Positions 26,943-38,151 of a stretch of 64,000 bases of DNA are shown one piece after another; the first letter of the stretch is position 1, and each line of letters starts with the position of its first letter. Both the position numbers and the translations under genes were made by a program. The notes beneath the pieces were generated by a model. It ran no database searches and was not told the DNA's origin. It saw nothing but the letters and a program-made list of their open reading frames with translations. The stretch is from positions 3,390,010 to 3,454,009 of the forward strand of contig NZ_AP025314.1 of assembly GCF_036492835.1 (NCBI RefSeq). Reading direction: 5' to 3'. The stretch is from Fulvitalea axinellae (GTDB lineage: Bacteria > Bacteroidota > Bacteroidia > Cytophagales > Cyclobacteriaceae).

Positions 26943-27470
26943 ATGGCAGAATTTGTTGTTAGGTCGGAGGATCTGATCCCTCCGTCCGACTATCCGGCGA
27001 TAGCGGATAGCCTCCCTAAGTGCCAGACGTACCTGGACGGGGAGTCTTCGTTCCTAGTTAAAACCCAGCATCGCGCCTTCGGCAAGATGATCCGAGAGGA
27101 GAGTCTTGGCAAGAAGGTCGGCGACCTGCTCTTTGACAAGAAGGTATTGGCCCAGGAGATCAACATCCTGACCAGCACCGCCGAGCAGGAGACCGACCCT
27201 TATCTCAAGCGCAAGGTCCTGTCCGACCTTAAGCTTACCGAGGCCAAGCTGGAACTGATCGAGCTGGAACTGGAGTCGAAAAAAAGCGTATCGGCCAAGG
27301 ACGTGTTCCACGCCAACGCCGACGCCACCATCCTCGACGTCAAGTACAGGGCTTACCGCCAAGCTATCATCGATTACCTAAACAACTACGTGGTACCCGG
27401 CAATATCGGCGAGGGATCCGTAACCTTCGAGGGCGTCGAGTACGTAGCGGAATTGGCCACTCAGAATTAG
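26943..27470 (+). CDS. Unknown charged, partly coiled-coil protein
   Basis: The ATG at 26943 (MAEFVVRSEDLIPPSDYPAI) gives 175 residues; the TTG at 26916 is less likely. The middle (about 50-120) is rich in Lys, Glu and Leu and looks helical or coiled-coil (LTEAKLELIELELESKKS). The end has a short beta-like segment (GEGSVTFEGVEYVAEL). There is no signal peptide or membrane helix, and I recognise no family. Codon use returns to the GC-richer style of the main genome, unlike the Thg1-like cluster upstream. A terminator follows, and the 129-base gap upstream suggests its own promoter. Confidence 0.7.
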   Translation: MAEFVVRSEDLIPPSDYPAIADSLPKCQTYLDGESSFLVKTQHRAFGKMIREESLGKKVGDLLFDKKVLAQEINILTSTAEQETDPYLKRKVLSDLKLTEAKLELIELELESKKSVSAKDVFHANADATILDVKYRAYRQAIIDYLNNYVVPGNIGEGSVTFEGVEYVAELATQN

Positions 27471-27500
27471 GCATTATTGCATCTGTCGTTTCATGTGGGA

Positions 27501-27526
27501 GGCCCGCCGTATGGCGGGTCTTTTTG
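27501..27526 (+). terminator. Rho-independent terminator
   Basis: GGCCCGCC (27501-27508) pairs with GGCGGGTC (27513-27520) around a GTAT loop, followed by five T residues; one pair is G-U. Confidence 0.8.
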
Positions 27527-27688
27527 GTTTTAAAAAAAACGACTCATTACCGGGCCTCAACTCCCCATTTGACATTGGTTTTAACTTTTGAGCCGTATTA
27601 ATAATATCTGTATTTAAATTCCTTTATGGATTTTATTATTTTGGATGGTGAATAAATCATAAAGAACAGCGGTCACATCCCATTTTTA

Positions 27689-28069
27689 GTGAAAGGAACC
27701 ATAGCGGTCATATTGTTATGCGTATTGGCGTGCGCGCTTTTCAAAAGCGCGGCGGTGGTGGTATGGTTTGACCTTAACCGGGACTATATCGCCAACAACC
27801 TGTGCGAAAACCGAGACCGGCCGATGACCATGTGCGGCGGTTCCTGCGTTTTGACAAAGAAGCTGGAGGATGTCGGCGGAGAGGAAAACACACCTGACAA
27901 ACCTTTGCCCCTTACCCAAGACGAGCTTCCCACGCTATACTTCGAAGGTCTTTCCCAGAAAAACCTGGATAAACTGGCCTCGCTAGTCAAGAGATCCGAA
28001 AGCCTTTTCTTCGACAAACTTTTTCATACGGCCACGATCTTTTCCGTATTCCATCCTCCCGAAAGCTAA
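27689..28069 (+). CDS. Small membrane-anchored Cys-containing protein upstream of the copper receptor
   Basis: A 126-residue product from a GTG start (MKGTIAVILLCVLACALFKS), with one N-terminal membrane helix or signal. The mature part carries NLCENRDRPMTMCGGSCVLT, a three-Cys and two-Met cluster that looks like a soft-metal site. A short acidic region and a helical tail follow. Small Bacteroidota proteins with an LCENxxxPxxxCxGxC pattern are familiar to me next to metal-related genes, but I have no named family. It lies 141 bases before a receptor with a copper-binding signature and reads in the same direction, which supports a copper role (inference). The start codon is uncertain. Confidence 0.68.
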   Translation: MKGTIAVILLCVLACALFKSAAVVVWFDLNRDYIANNLCENRDRPMTMCGGSCVLTKKLEDVGGEENTPDKPLPLTQDELPTLYFEGLSQKNLDKLASLVKRSESLFFDKLFHTATIFSVFHPPES

Positions 28070-28210
28070 GTTTTCTTTTTGACAAGTCGGCCAGTGGCCA
28101 GTTACCGCATGTTTTGCGGGAAAGGCCAAACTGTGTCCGTTTCCTTCGCTGTCGCAGGTTTGCGGTTGCGCAGGGTTTTCATTTACTACTTAGCTAAATA
28201 AAATAAACCG

Positions 28211-30493
28211 ATGCGAAATATAATTAGGAGTAACGTCCGTTGGGCGTTGTCAGGGCTTTGCTTTGTCTTGGCCTTACTCCCAGCTTACGGGCAACAACAA
28301 AAATCAATCACCCTTCTGGACAAAGAAAGCGGAGATCCCATTGCGGGAGCGTCATTCAGTTTGGGAAGCCAAACAGGGCTTTCCAACGAACACGGGGCTA
28401 TACAGTTCGAATGGACAACCGGAGCCAGGGAAAGCATGGCGCTCTCGCACGTGACTTACGGACAGTGGCGAATCGGGTCCAAAGCGCTGGAGACAGCCCG
28501 CAAGGGACAACGTTTTTACCGGCAGGAAAAAATCATCGGCCTAAAGCCTGTCAGTGTCATCTCCCTACGGGAAAAGGACGGTGACACACACGATATCGGC
28601 AACCGGGAGAAGAGCGCCCACGACGCCGGTGCCCTTCTGACGCACGACCCGGCTGTGGCCGTGATCCGCAAAGGCGGCGGTTATGGATTTGATCCCGTCT
28701 TGAGGGGCTTTAAGTATGATCAGCTCAACGTGGTGATGGATGGGTGTCAAAGTGCCACGGCGGCCTGCCCCAATCGGATGGACCCGCCCACAAGCCAGAT
28801 GGCGCCCAATATGCTGGGTAAAATCGAAGTAGCCAAGGGACCGTATTCGCTACGTTATGGCGCTGGGCTGGGCGGTACGATTAACTTCGTGAGCCAGCCC
28901 CCCTCCTACCACAAGCAAAGCGGATCATTCGGCCGGTACAGCACGCTGTTCGAAAGTAACGGAACCGTATGGCGCAACGAGGCCATGGCCGGCACACGAG
29001 GCGACCGCTTTGACGCGCGCCTGTTCGCTTCCTATTCCCAGGGAAGGGATTACAGCGCCGGCAACGGTGAGGAAATCGCCAGTGGCTTCGAGCGCTTGAG
29101 CGTAGGCATGACCGTCAATTACCTCTTAGCCCAAAACCACGATTTGGGATTCAACCTGACAAATAACAGGGCCAACGACACCGATTTCGCCGGCCTGCCC
29201 ATGGACCTGATCAGCGACGACACTTGGATGTTTCGCGTCAATCACACCGCCACTTTTCACGGAGGCGCACTGAAAAAATGGCGCAACGTCGTTTTCGGCT
29301 CTTTCGTGGACCATGCCATGGACAATTCTATGAAAAACCTTAATCCCAGAATGGTGGACGCCGAGACCTTGGCCAAAACCCAAAATTATGGCGCCCGCAC
29401 CGAGGGCACTTGGTCTTTCGGTCAATCGAAACTCTTTGCCGGCGCAGATTACCGTTACGAAAGCGCCGACGGAAACCGTGAGCGCCATATGCTAAAGGGA
29501 CCTATGGCCGGAAAAGTGCTGGTGGACAAGGCTTGGCAAGACAGCTATATCCAGAAAACCGGCGTTTTCGCCGAATACCACCAAGAACTGTCAGGTTACC
29601 AATTGGTGCTTTCGGCCCGGGTGGACGTGGACAAGGCCGGCGCCCGCGATATTTCCGAAGGGTTCGACTCCTTGAATCCGGAAACGCCGGACACACAGGC
29701 GAATCCTTCTTTCAGTGTAGGCGCCATGCGGGCTTTGGCAACCAACTGGAACCTTTCCTTGTGGTTGGGTCACGCCCGCCGTAGTGGCAATTTGACCGAG
29801 CGTTTTATCAACTTCTTTCCCGTAGGCAACGACCCTTATGAGATTTTGGGCAATCCCGATCTCTCGCCCGAAGCCAATAGCCAAGCCGATCTTGTGCTGG
29901 AATGGAAAAGTGACAAGGTGCAATGGCGCATGGTCGGATTCGTCGCTTATACCAAGGATTTCATCACTTCCATTATCGACAAAGAGCTCAAACCTGTTAT
30001 GCCCAAAAGTCCAGGCGTAAGGCGAATGGTCAATCTGGACAAAGCCCTGCGCATGGGCGGCGAAATGGAATGGCGCCAAATGCTCGCCAGACATTGGCAA
30101 CACAGCCTTAGCGTGGCTTACACCTACGGCGAAGACTTGGATCGCAAGGATCCTTTACCGGAAATTGCGCCTCTGGATGTCCGCTATGTTGTGGGCGGCG
30201 CATTATTTGGCGGTAAACTGTTACCCGAGTTTAGTCTAAGACATGTCTTGAAACAAAACCGAGTGTCGGAGGAATTCGGTGAGCGCAAAAGCGAGGCCTT
30301 TACCCTAGCCGATATCAATCTTACTTACCGGCCTTTGCCTTGGCTGGATTTGGACTTGGGCCTCAAAAACCTATTTGACACCACGTATTTCGAGCACTTG
30401 AGCCGGGCAAACAGAAACAATGACTCTGGACCAATCTACTCGCCAGGCCGGAGCTTTGTGTTCGCCCTTCGGGCTCGTTTCGGAGAAGAATAG
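28211..30493 (+). CDS. TonB-dependent copper receptor of the OprC/NosA type
   Basis: A 760-residue outer-membrane receptor. It has a signal (ALSGLCFVLALLPAYGQ), a CarboxypepD_reg-like domain (about 31-115), a plug domain (about 130-230, with VLRGFKYDQLNVVMDG and IEVAKGPYSLRYG) and a 22-strand-type barrel ending RSFVFALRARFGEE. In the plug it has CPNRMDPPTS, the signature of TonB copper receptors, with Cys 186 and Met 190 forming the C-x-x-x-M pair. FVDHAMDN supplies His 368 and Met 370, the H-x-M partner. In OprC these four side chains bind copper. The protein should therefore import copper, or a copper complex, across the outer membrane. The upstream Cys-rich small protein probably belongs to the same locus. 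Confidence 0.92.
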   Translation: MRNIIRSNVRWALSGLCFVLALLPAYGQQQKSITLLDKESGDPIAGASFSLGSQTGLSNEHGAIQFEWTTGARESMALSHVTYGQWRIGSKALETARKGQRFYRQEKIIGLKPVSVISLREKDGDTHDIGNREKSAHDAGALLTHDPAVAVIRKGGGYGFDPVLRGFKYDQLNVVMDGCQSATAACPNRMDPPTSQMAPNMLGKIEVAKGPYSLRYGAGLGGTINFVSQPPSYHKQSGSFGRYSTLFESNGTVWRNEAMAGTRGDRFDARLFASYSQGRDYSAGNGEEIASGFERLSVGMTVNYLLAQNHDLGFNLTNNRANDTDFAGLPMDLISDDTWMFRVNHTATFHGGALKKWRNVVFGSFVDHAMDNSMKNLNPRMVDAETLAKTQNYGARTEGTWSFGQSKLFAGADYRYESADGNRERHMLKGPMAGKVLVDKAWQDSYIQKTGVFAEYHQELSGYQLVLSARVDVDKAGARDISEGFDSLNPETPDTQANPSFSVGAMRALATNWNLSLWLGHARRSGNLTERFINFFPVGNDPYEILGNPDLSPEANSQADLVLEWKSDKVQWRMVGFVAYTKDFITSIIDKELKPVMPKSPGVRRMVNLDKALRMGGEMEWRQMLARHWQHSLSVAYTYGEDLDRKDPLPEIAPLDVRYVVGGALFGGKLLPEFSLRHVLKQNRVSEEFGERKSEAFTLADINLTYRPLPWLDLDLGLKNLFDTTYFEHLSRANRNNDSGPIYSPGRSFVFALRARFGEE

Positions 30494-30517
30494 GTTTGTG
30501 TTTCTTTCGTTAATGCG

Positions 30518-30560
30518 CCCTAGCCGTTTATCTATTATTGGATGATGGTTAGGGTGTTTT
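30518..30560 (+). terminator. Probable terminator after the copper receptor
   Basis: CCCTAGCC (30518-30525) pairs with GGTTAGGG (30547-30554) with one G-U pair, followed by TGTTTT. The loop is long (21 bases), so confidence is moderate. Confidence 0.45.
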
Positions 30561-30980
30561 AACGTAACTTTTTATATTTCCCCTAACTGTATATTTTGAC
30601 CACAAGATGATGACATTTCTTATTTTTTGAGCCTTCTTACCATATCCATTACCCTAACAGTGATCTCCCACAAAGGCACCGTCCCTTTAACTTTTTTCGC
30701 CCTGTTTGAAAGCAAACCTTACCTCAGCCTTGAAACACTTACAAGACTCTGTCTTATAATGGCGTTTATACTGCTATTTGTAGGAAAAGAATATGACTGG
30801 CGGATCGTCACGATACTCGTAATCTCCGCACCTTTTATCCAAAAACTCTTAGCCCTATTGGTGCTTAAAGTGATAAGAAGTTAGGTTTTAAAATAGCTCA
30901 CCACTGTAGTTACACCCCTCACCTCACTCCATCCCTACTCTAACTTTTTGCCCCCTCGCCATATTTTGCTAAAATTGCAA

Positions 30981-31006
30981 GTTCCGGGTATTTAAAACCC
31001 CGGAAC
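30981..31006 (+). promoter_or_regulatory. Hairpin in the metH leader, possible RNA regulator
   Basis: GTTCCGGG (30981-30988) pairs perfectly with CCCGGAAC (30999-31006) around a 10-base AT-rich loop, about 95 bases before the metH start. No T run follows, so it is not a simple terminator. The loop bases ATTTA could pair with TAAAT at 31032-31036 as a weak pseudoknot. I see no B12 box and cannot match it to a known SAM or cobalamin riboswitch. Confidence 0.35.
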
Positions 31007-31100
31007 CGGGCGGCACAAGGCAAAATTTGTCTAAATCGGAAGAATCGCAGTCTAGTCTTTCGCATTCCGGCCGGTGAACGAAACCTTCTATACCGAGCGC

Positions 31101-34820
<3,720 letters not shown>

Positions 34821-34845
34821 AAGCTTTCGGAATACAAAAAGCACC

Positions 34846-34880
34846 AAAGTCCCGCACCAACTCCGGCGCGGGACTTTTTT
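34846..34880 (+). terminator. Terminator after metH
   Basis: AAAGTCCCGC (34846-34855) pairs with GCGGGACTTT (34868-34877), followed by more T residues. The remaining 260 bases before the next gene (34881-35141) show no promoter match or other element I can support. Confidence 0.88.
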
Positions 34881-35141
34881 ATATCCAAAACACGCCCAAG
34901 TGTTCCCTCAGGGCGCATTCCCGAATATTCTGACCCCATAGCGCAAATACTGACCAGCCCTTTGGTCCAAAATCAAAAGCCTCATTAAGGCAAACGGAAA
35001 TTCCCTTTTCCGCATACGAAAGTCCCCCCGTTCTTAAACAGGAAAACACCCAGCCCCATAAATCCCGACCCCCTACATTGCTGTCGATTCGTCTTTCCAC
35101 TACGGTTGGCGAAGCTTTTCCATACATTAACATACACTTTT

Positions 35142-36380
35142 ATGCTTAACAGGATTCTTACGCTTCTCGCCTGCGCGCTTATCGTCTCCTGCCAGTCCCC
35201 GAAACAGGACACGGTGACAGAAGCCGCCAAGCCTACCCGCAAACTTACCCCGATTATGGGTTGGGCCAGCTGGAACAACTACCGCGTACATATCAACGAA
35301 GATATCATTAAGAAACAAGCCGACGCCATGGCCTCCAACGGCATGAAAGAAGCCGGCTACCAGTTTATCAATATCGACGACGGCTACTTCGGCGGACGCG
35401 ACCGCAAGGGCAACTTGTTAGTACATCCCGAACGCTTCCCTAATGGCATGGGCAAACTGGCCGAGTATATCCATTCAAAAGGCCTGAAGGCCGGCATCTA
35501 CACTGACGGAGGCATCAACACTTGCGCCAGCTACTGGGACAAAGACACCATCGGCGTTGGCATGGGACTCTACGGCCACGAAAGACAGGACTTGGAGCTT
35601 ATGCTGAAGGACTGGAAATACGATTTCATTAAAGTGGACTGGTGCGGTGGCGAATGGATGGGCCTTAATGACAAGACCCGCTATACGGAAATCGGAGAGA
35701 TGATCCGTGAACTGCGTCCGGACGTGATCTATAACATCTGTCGCTGGCGCTTCCCGGGCGAATGGGCGCCGCTAGTGGGCGACTCTTGGCGTATTTCCGG
35801 CGATATCGCCAACAAGTTTGAGTCTGTAGCACATATCATCGACAAAAACGCCGACCTGTGGAAATACGCCGGTCCCGGACATGTAAACGACATGGATATG
35901 CTCCAAATCGGTCGTGGCATGACGTATGAAGAGGACAAAACCCACTTCACTATGTGGGCCGTGATGTGCTCGCCATTGATGGCCGGTAACGACATGACCA
36001 ATATGAGCGACCAAACTCTTGAGATTCTTACGAACAAGGAGATCATCGCCCTGAACCAGGATCCTTTGGTATACCAAGCCCGTCGCGTAAAAGACTACGG
36101 TGATTTGGAAGTATGGGGCAAACCACTCGGCTCCACCAACAGCGGTCTGGTAGCGGTTACTCTTCTGAACCGTTCAAAAGAAGCCAAGAAAATCGGTTTC
36201 AGCCTCAAGTCAGTAGGTATGGATGCCTCTAAAGGTTACACCGCCCGCGATCTCTGGAACAAAAAAGACTACCCATCTGCCACTACCGACAGCCTTAGCT
36301 TCGAAGTGCCTTCGCATGGCGTGGTTGTCCTTAAGCTTGACGGGGCGTCTTTGCCTTATAATGTTTATCAGTATAAGTAA
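35142..36380 (+). CDS. GH27 alpha-galactosidase lipoprotein
   Basis: The ATG at 35142 starts a lipoprotein signal (MLNRILTLLACALIVSC, Cys 17) and gives 412 residues; the upstream TTG frame adds nothing useful. The family GH27 core is clear: TPIMGWASWNNYRVHINED, YQFINIDDGYFGGRD, GLKAGIYTDGG. The nucleophile Asp is in DFIKVDWCGGEWM (about 166), and the acid/base Asp lies in SWRISGDIANKF. After the barrel there is a C-terminal beta-domain with DLWNKKDY and VPSHGVVVLKL. The enzyme removes terminal alpha-galactose from oligosaccharides at the envelope. It stands apart from the glycan cluster to the left but belongs to the same lifestyle. Confidence 0.94.
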   Translation: MLNRILTLLACALIVSCQSPKQDTVTEAAKPTRKLTPIMGWASWNNYRVHINEDIIKKQADAMASNGMKEAGYQFINIDDGYFGGRDRKGNLLVHPERFPNGMGKLAEYIHSKGLKAGIYTDGGINTCASYWDKDTIGVGMGLYGHERQDLELMLKDWKYDFIKVDWCGGEWMGLNDKTRYTEIGEMIRELRPDVIYNICRWRFPGEWAPLVGDSWRISGDIANKFESVAHIIDKNADLWKYAGPGHVNDMDMLQIGRGMTYEEDKTHFTMWAVMCSPLMAGNDMTNMSDQTLEILTNKEIIALNQDPLVYQARRVKDYGDLEVWGKPLGSTNSGLVAVTLLNRSKEAKKIGFSLKSVGMDASKGYTARDLWNKKDYPSATTDSLSFEVPSHGVVVLKLDGASLPYNVYQYK

Positions 36381-36393
36381 TTTAGTCTGAAAT

Positions 36394-36515
36394 ATTAGGT
36401 ATGAGGTCTTAGGTAATTGGAGCGCTAATAACATCGTTAGTCATTCGCAAAGATTTTTCAGTCTAACTTCTCTTGACTCCAACTACCTAAGACCTAATAC
36501 TTGATACCTAATACC
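36394..36515. repeat. Imperfect inverted repeat between convergent genes
   Basis: GGTCTTAGGTAATTGGAG (36405-36422) pairs with CTCCAACTACCTAAGACC (36477-36494) with one mismatch across a 54-base loop. Outer arms ATTAGGTATGA and TGATACCTAAT extend it imperfectly. The words TTAGGTAT and GTCTTAG recur in the gap at 39921-39957. It may act as a terminator for both flanking genes, or be a small mobile intergenic element. Confidence 0.7.
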
Positions 36516-36519
36516 AACC

Positions 36520-37896
36520 TCATAGCCGTCTCCTGAGCGCCGTACGGTCTGCTGTCTTCCAGAGGTGTTGGGTGTAATGGAGCAGGTTATTGGCGAATCC
36601 TTCGCCCTCTTCCTCTATTCCCGCTGTTACCGAGCCTAATACCGCATCCAAAAACATTGGGCTCTGTACCCGTTCGGATAAATGAAGATACCCTTTGAGC
36701 ATTCCCTTCTCAAACGCCCGGGCCGAGAGCCCCCTTATCCCTGTAAAATCCGTTATCTTCCGGATCACAAACTGCGTTAACGGATGACTCCCTGTCTTGT
36801 CTTCAGAGCTTAGTATCAGCAATTCCTCAAACACCGGCAACATAAAATCTTCCTGCAATTCCCTTAGATAAGCATTATAGGCACGCCTACGTGCCGGCCC
36901 CTTCTTCATGGCCATTATCTCGGCCAGACGTTCCCGCTCTTCCGTTTCCGAAACATACTTACGGGAGCCCCCAAAATCATCGTCCAATAGATCGGAACGG
37001 GCTCCATAGCCCAAATCCCCATCATCCCAATCGTCACGAAATCCGTCATCATTCCAATCACCACTACGTCCAAGGTTCGTGTCTCTGCTTCGCCTTGAGG
37101 TTCTTCTAGTGCGATTGGTCTGCCTTGTCCGTCTAGTTCCCCTGCTTCTTTCAGTAGACCTCATGGTCAACGTCCGTGTCATATCCCTCCACTTGCTTAC
37201 AGCGGCTGTCACGTCCTTGGCCGCCATATTATTGAGGTTTCCCTTTTGGCTCACCACCGACATCTCCTGATCTATGGCCCCTATGGTTCCCGAAGCCGGA
37301 TCGTACAGCATATTTCCCCAGTTCAAAAGCTGAAGCATCCTGTCATTATTGCCCATTATCAGGTCATAAGCGCACAGCTCCCCCATTTTGGTCATAAACT
37401 CATCGCTGGCCAAGGTATCCTTCGCCCCTTCGCGCCAGCCGTCCACGTGCACCAACACATCGCCAGGAAGCCTCTCCATCAATAGCAAATAGTGTCCCTT
37501 CGGCATCTTCTTTATCATACTCCGGAGTTGTTTGGAACCGTCAGAGTTGTCATAACCCAAAGCGTTGTACAAGCTAGTCACTTCCGCCGATCCCTTTGCC
37601 AACAACACCGTCTCCGGAGCCCGAACGGACTCGCTATCCAAATTCCTTAGAAATGAAGATGAAAAAGCCTCTTTCTCCAAGCCCTGCTGATTATCGGAAA
37701 GCTTCACCACGAAGTGCGTCCCCTTATCATCAACCACAAAAAAAGTACAGCCAGAGTTACCAAAAGTCGTACGCTTGGCACCTGTATCCCTTCCCCATGT
37801 CGGGTTTAGGATACGCTGTACGGGAGGCATTTTGGCGACGCCCTCTGCGGAGCTTGCCTGCCCGTGATTCGGAACGCTGTTGCGAAACGTAAACAT
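36520..37896 (-). CDS. Actin-fragmin-kinase-like / PI-kinase-fold protein with secreted-effector-like leader
   Basis: I set the start at the ATG at 37896 (458 residues) because the N-terminus then aligns with that of the divergent gene at 38152: MFTFRNSV..., a short spacer, GVAKMPPVQRIL. Residues about 35-215 have kinase-fold landmarks. TFFVVDDKGTHFVVKLSD includes a candidate ATP-binding Lys (about 65), AYDLIMGNNDRM and LNWGNMLYD form a GNxDR...N catalytic loop, and IGAIDQE resembles the metal-binding Asp. This layout resembles actin-fragmin-kinase and HipA/PI3K-like enzymes. An Arg/Ser/Thr-rich stretch (about 246-272) and an Asp-rich stretch (about 280-297) follow, then a helical C-terminal part. 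No signal peptide or TM is visible. The target is unknown; a secreted effector is an inference. Confidence 0.62.
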   Translation of the reverse strand: MFTFRNSVPNHGQASSAEGVAKMPPVQRILNPTWGRDTGAKRTTFGNSGCTFFVVDDKGTHFVVKLSDNQQGLEKEAFSSSFLRNLDSESVRAPETVLLAKGSAEVTSLYNALGYDNSDGSKQLRSMIKKMPKGHYLLLMERLPGDVLVHVDGWREGAKDTLASDEFMTKMGELCAYDLIMGNNDRMLQLLNWGNMLYDPASGTIGAIDQEMSVVSQKGNLNNMAAKDVTAAVSKWRDMTRTLTMRSTERSRGTRRTRQTNRTRRTSRRSRDTNLGRSGDWNDDGFRDDWDDGDLGYGARSDLLDDDFGGSRKYVSETEERERLAEIMAMKKGPARRRAYNAYLRELQEDFMLPVFEELLILSSEDKTGSHPLTQFVIRKITDFTGIRGLSARAFEKGMLKGYLHLSERVQSPMFLDAVLGSVTAGIEEEGEGFANNLLHYTQHLWKTADRTALRRRL

Positions 37897-38151
37897 AGAC
37901 GAGGTAAAGCTTTGAATATACGCACTATCGACCCAAAACCGAGCCACCCATTTAACCACTATTTTTCAAACGGAATTCTACAATCATGCCTGACCATTTA
38001 CTTAGTGTTCAGCATTATCACTTTGAATTAAGCCTTAAACCTTACCCTTGTAAATTCTTTGAAAGAAAATCAGTAGAAGGTTAGCCATCAAACAGGGTCG
38101 ACCTTGACAAAGTTAGTACTTAAGCCCAAAGCTTTACGCCAGGCAAGACGC

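Larger units (their letters stand above)
30494..31100. other. Noncoding stretch between copper receptor and metH
   Basis: This gap of about 600 bases holds a probable terminator (30518-30560) and a hairpin in the metH leader (30981-31006). A TTG-started frame at 30627-30884 would encode an 85-residue protein with two hydrophobic segments (LIMAFILLFVGKEY, IVTILVISAPFIQKLLALLV). It might be real, but it has no ATG near its start and no recognised homology. Confidence 0.4.

Noticed and set aside
30627..30884. 85-residue TTG-started frame with two hydrophobic segments
   Set aside because: It lacks a normal start codon and a recognised family, so I mention it only within the gap note.
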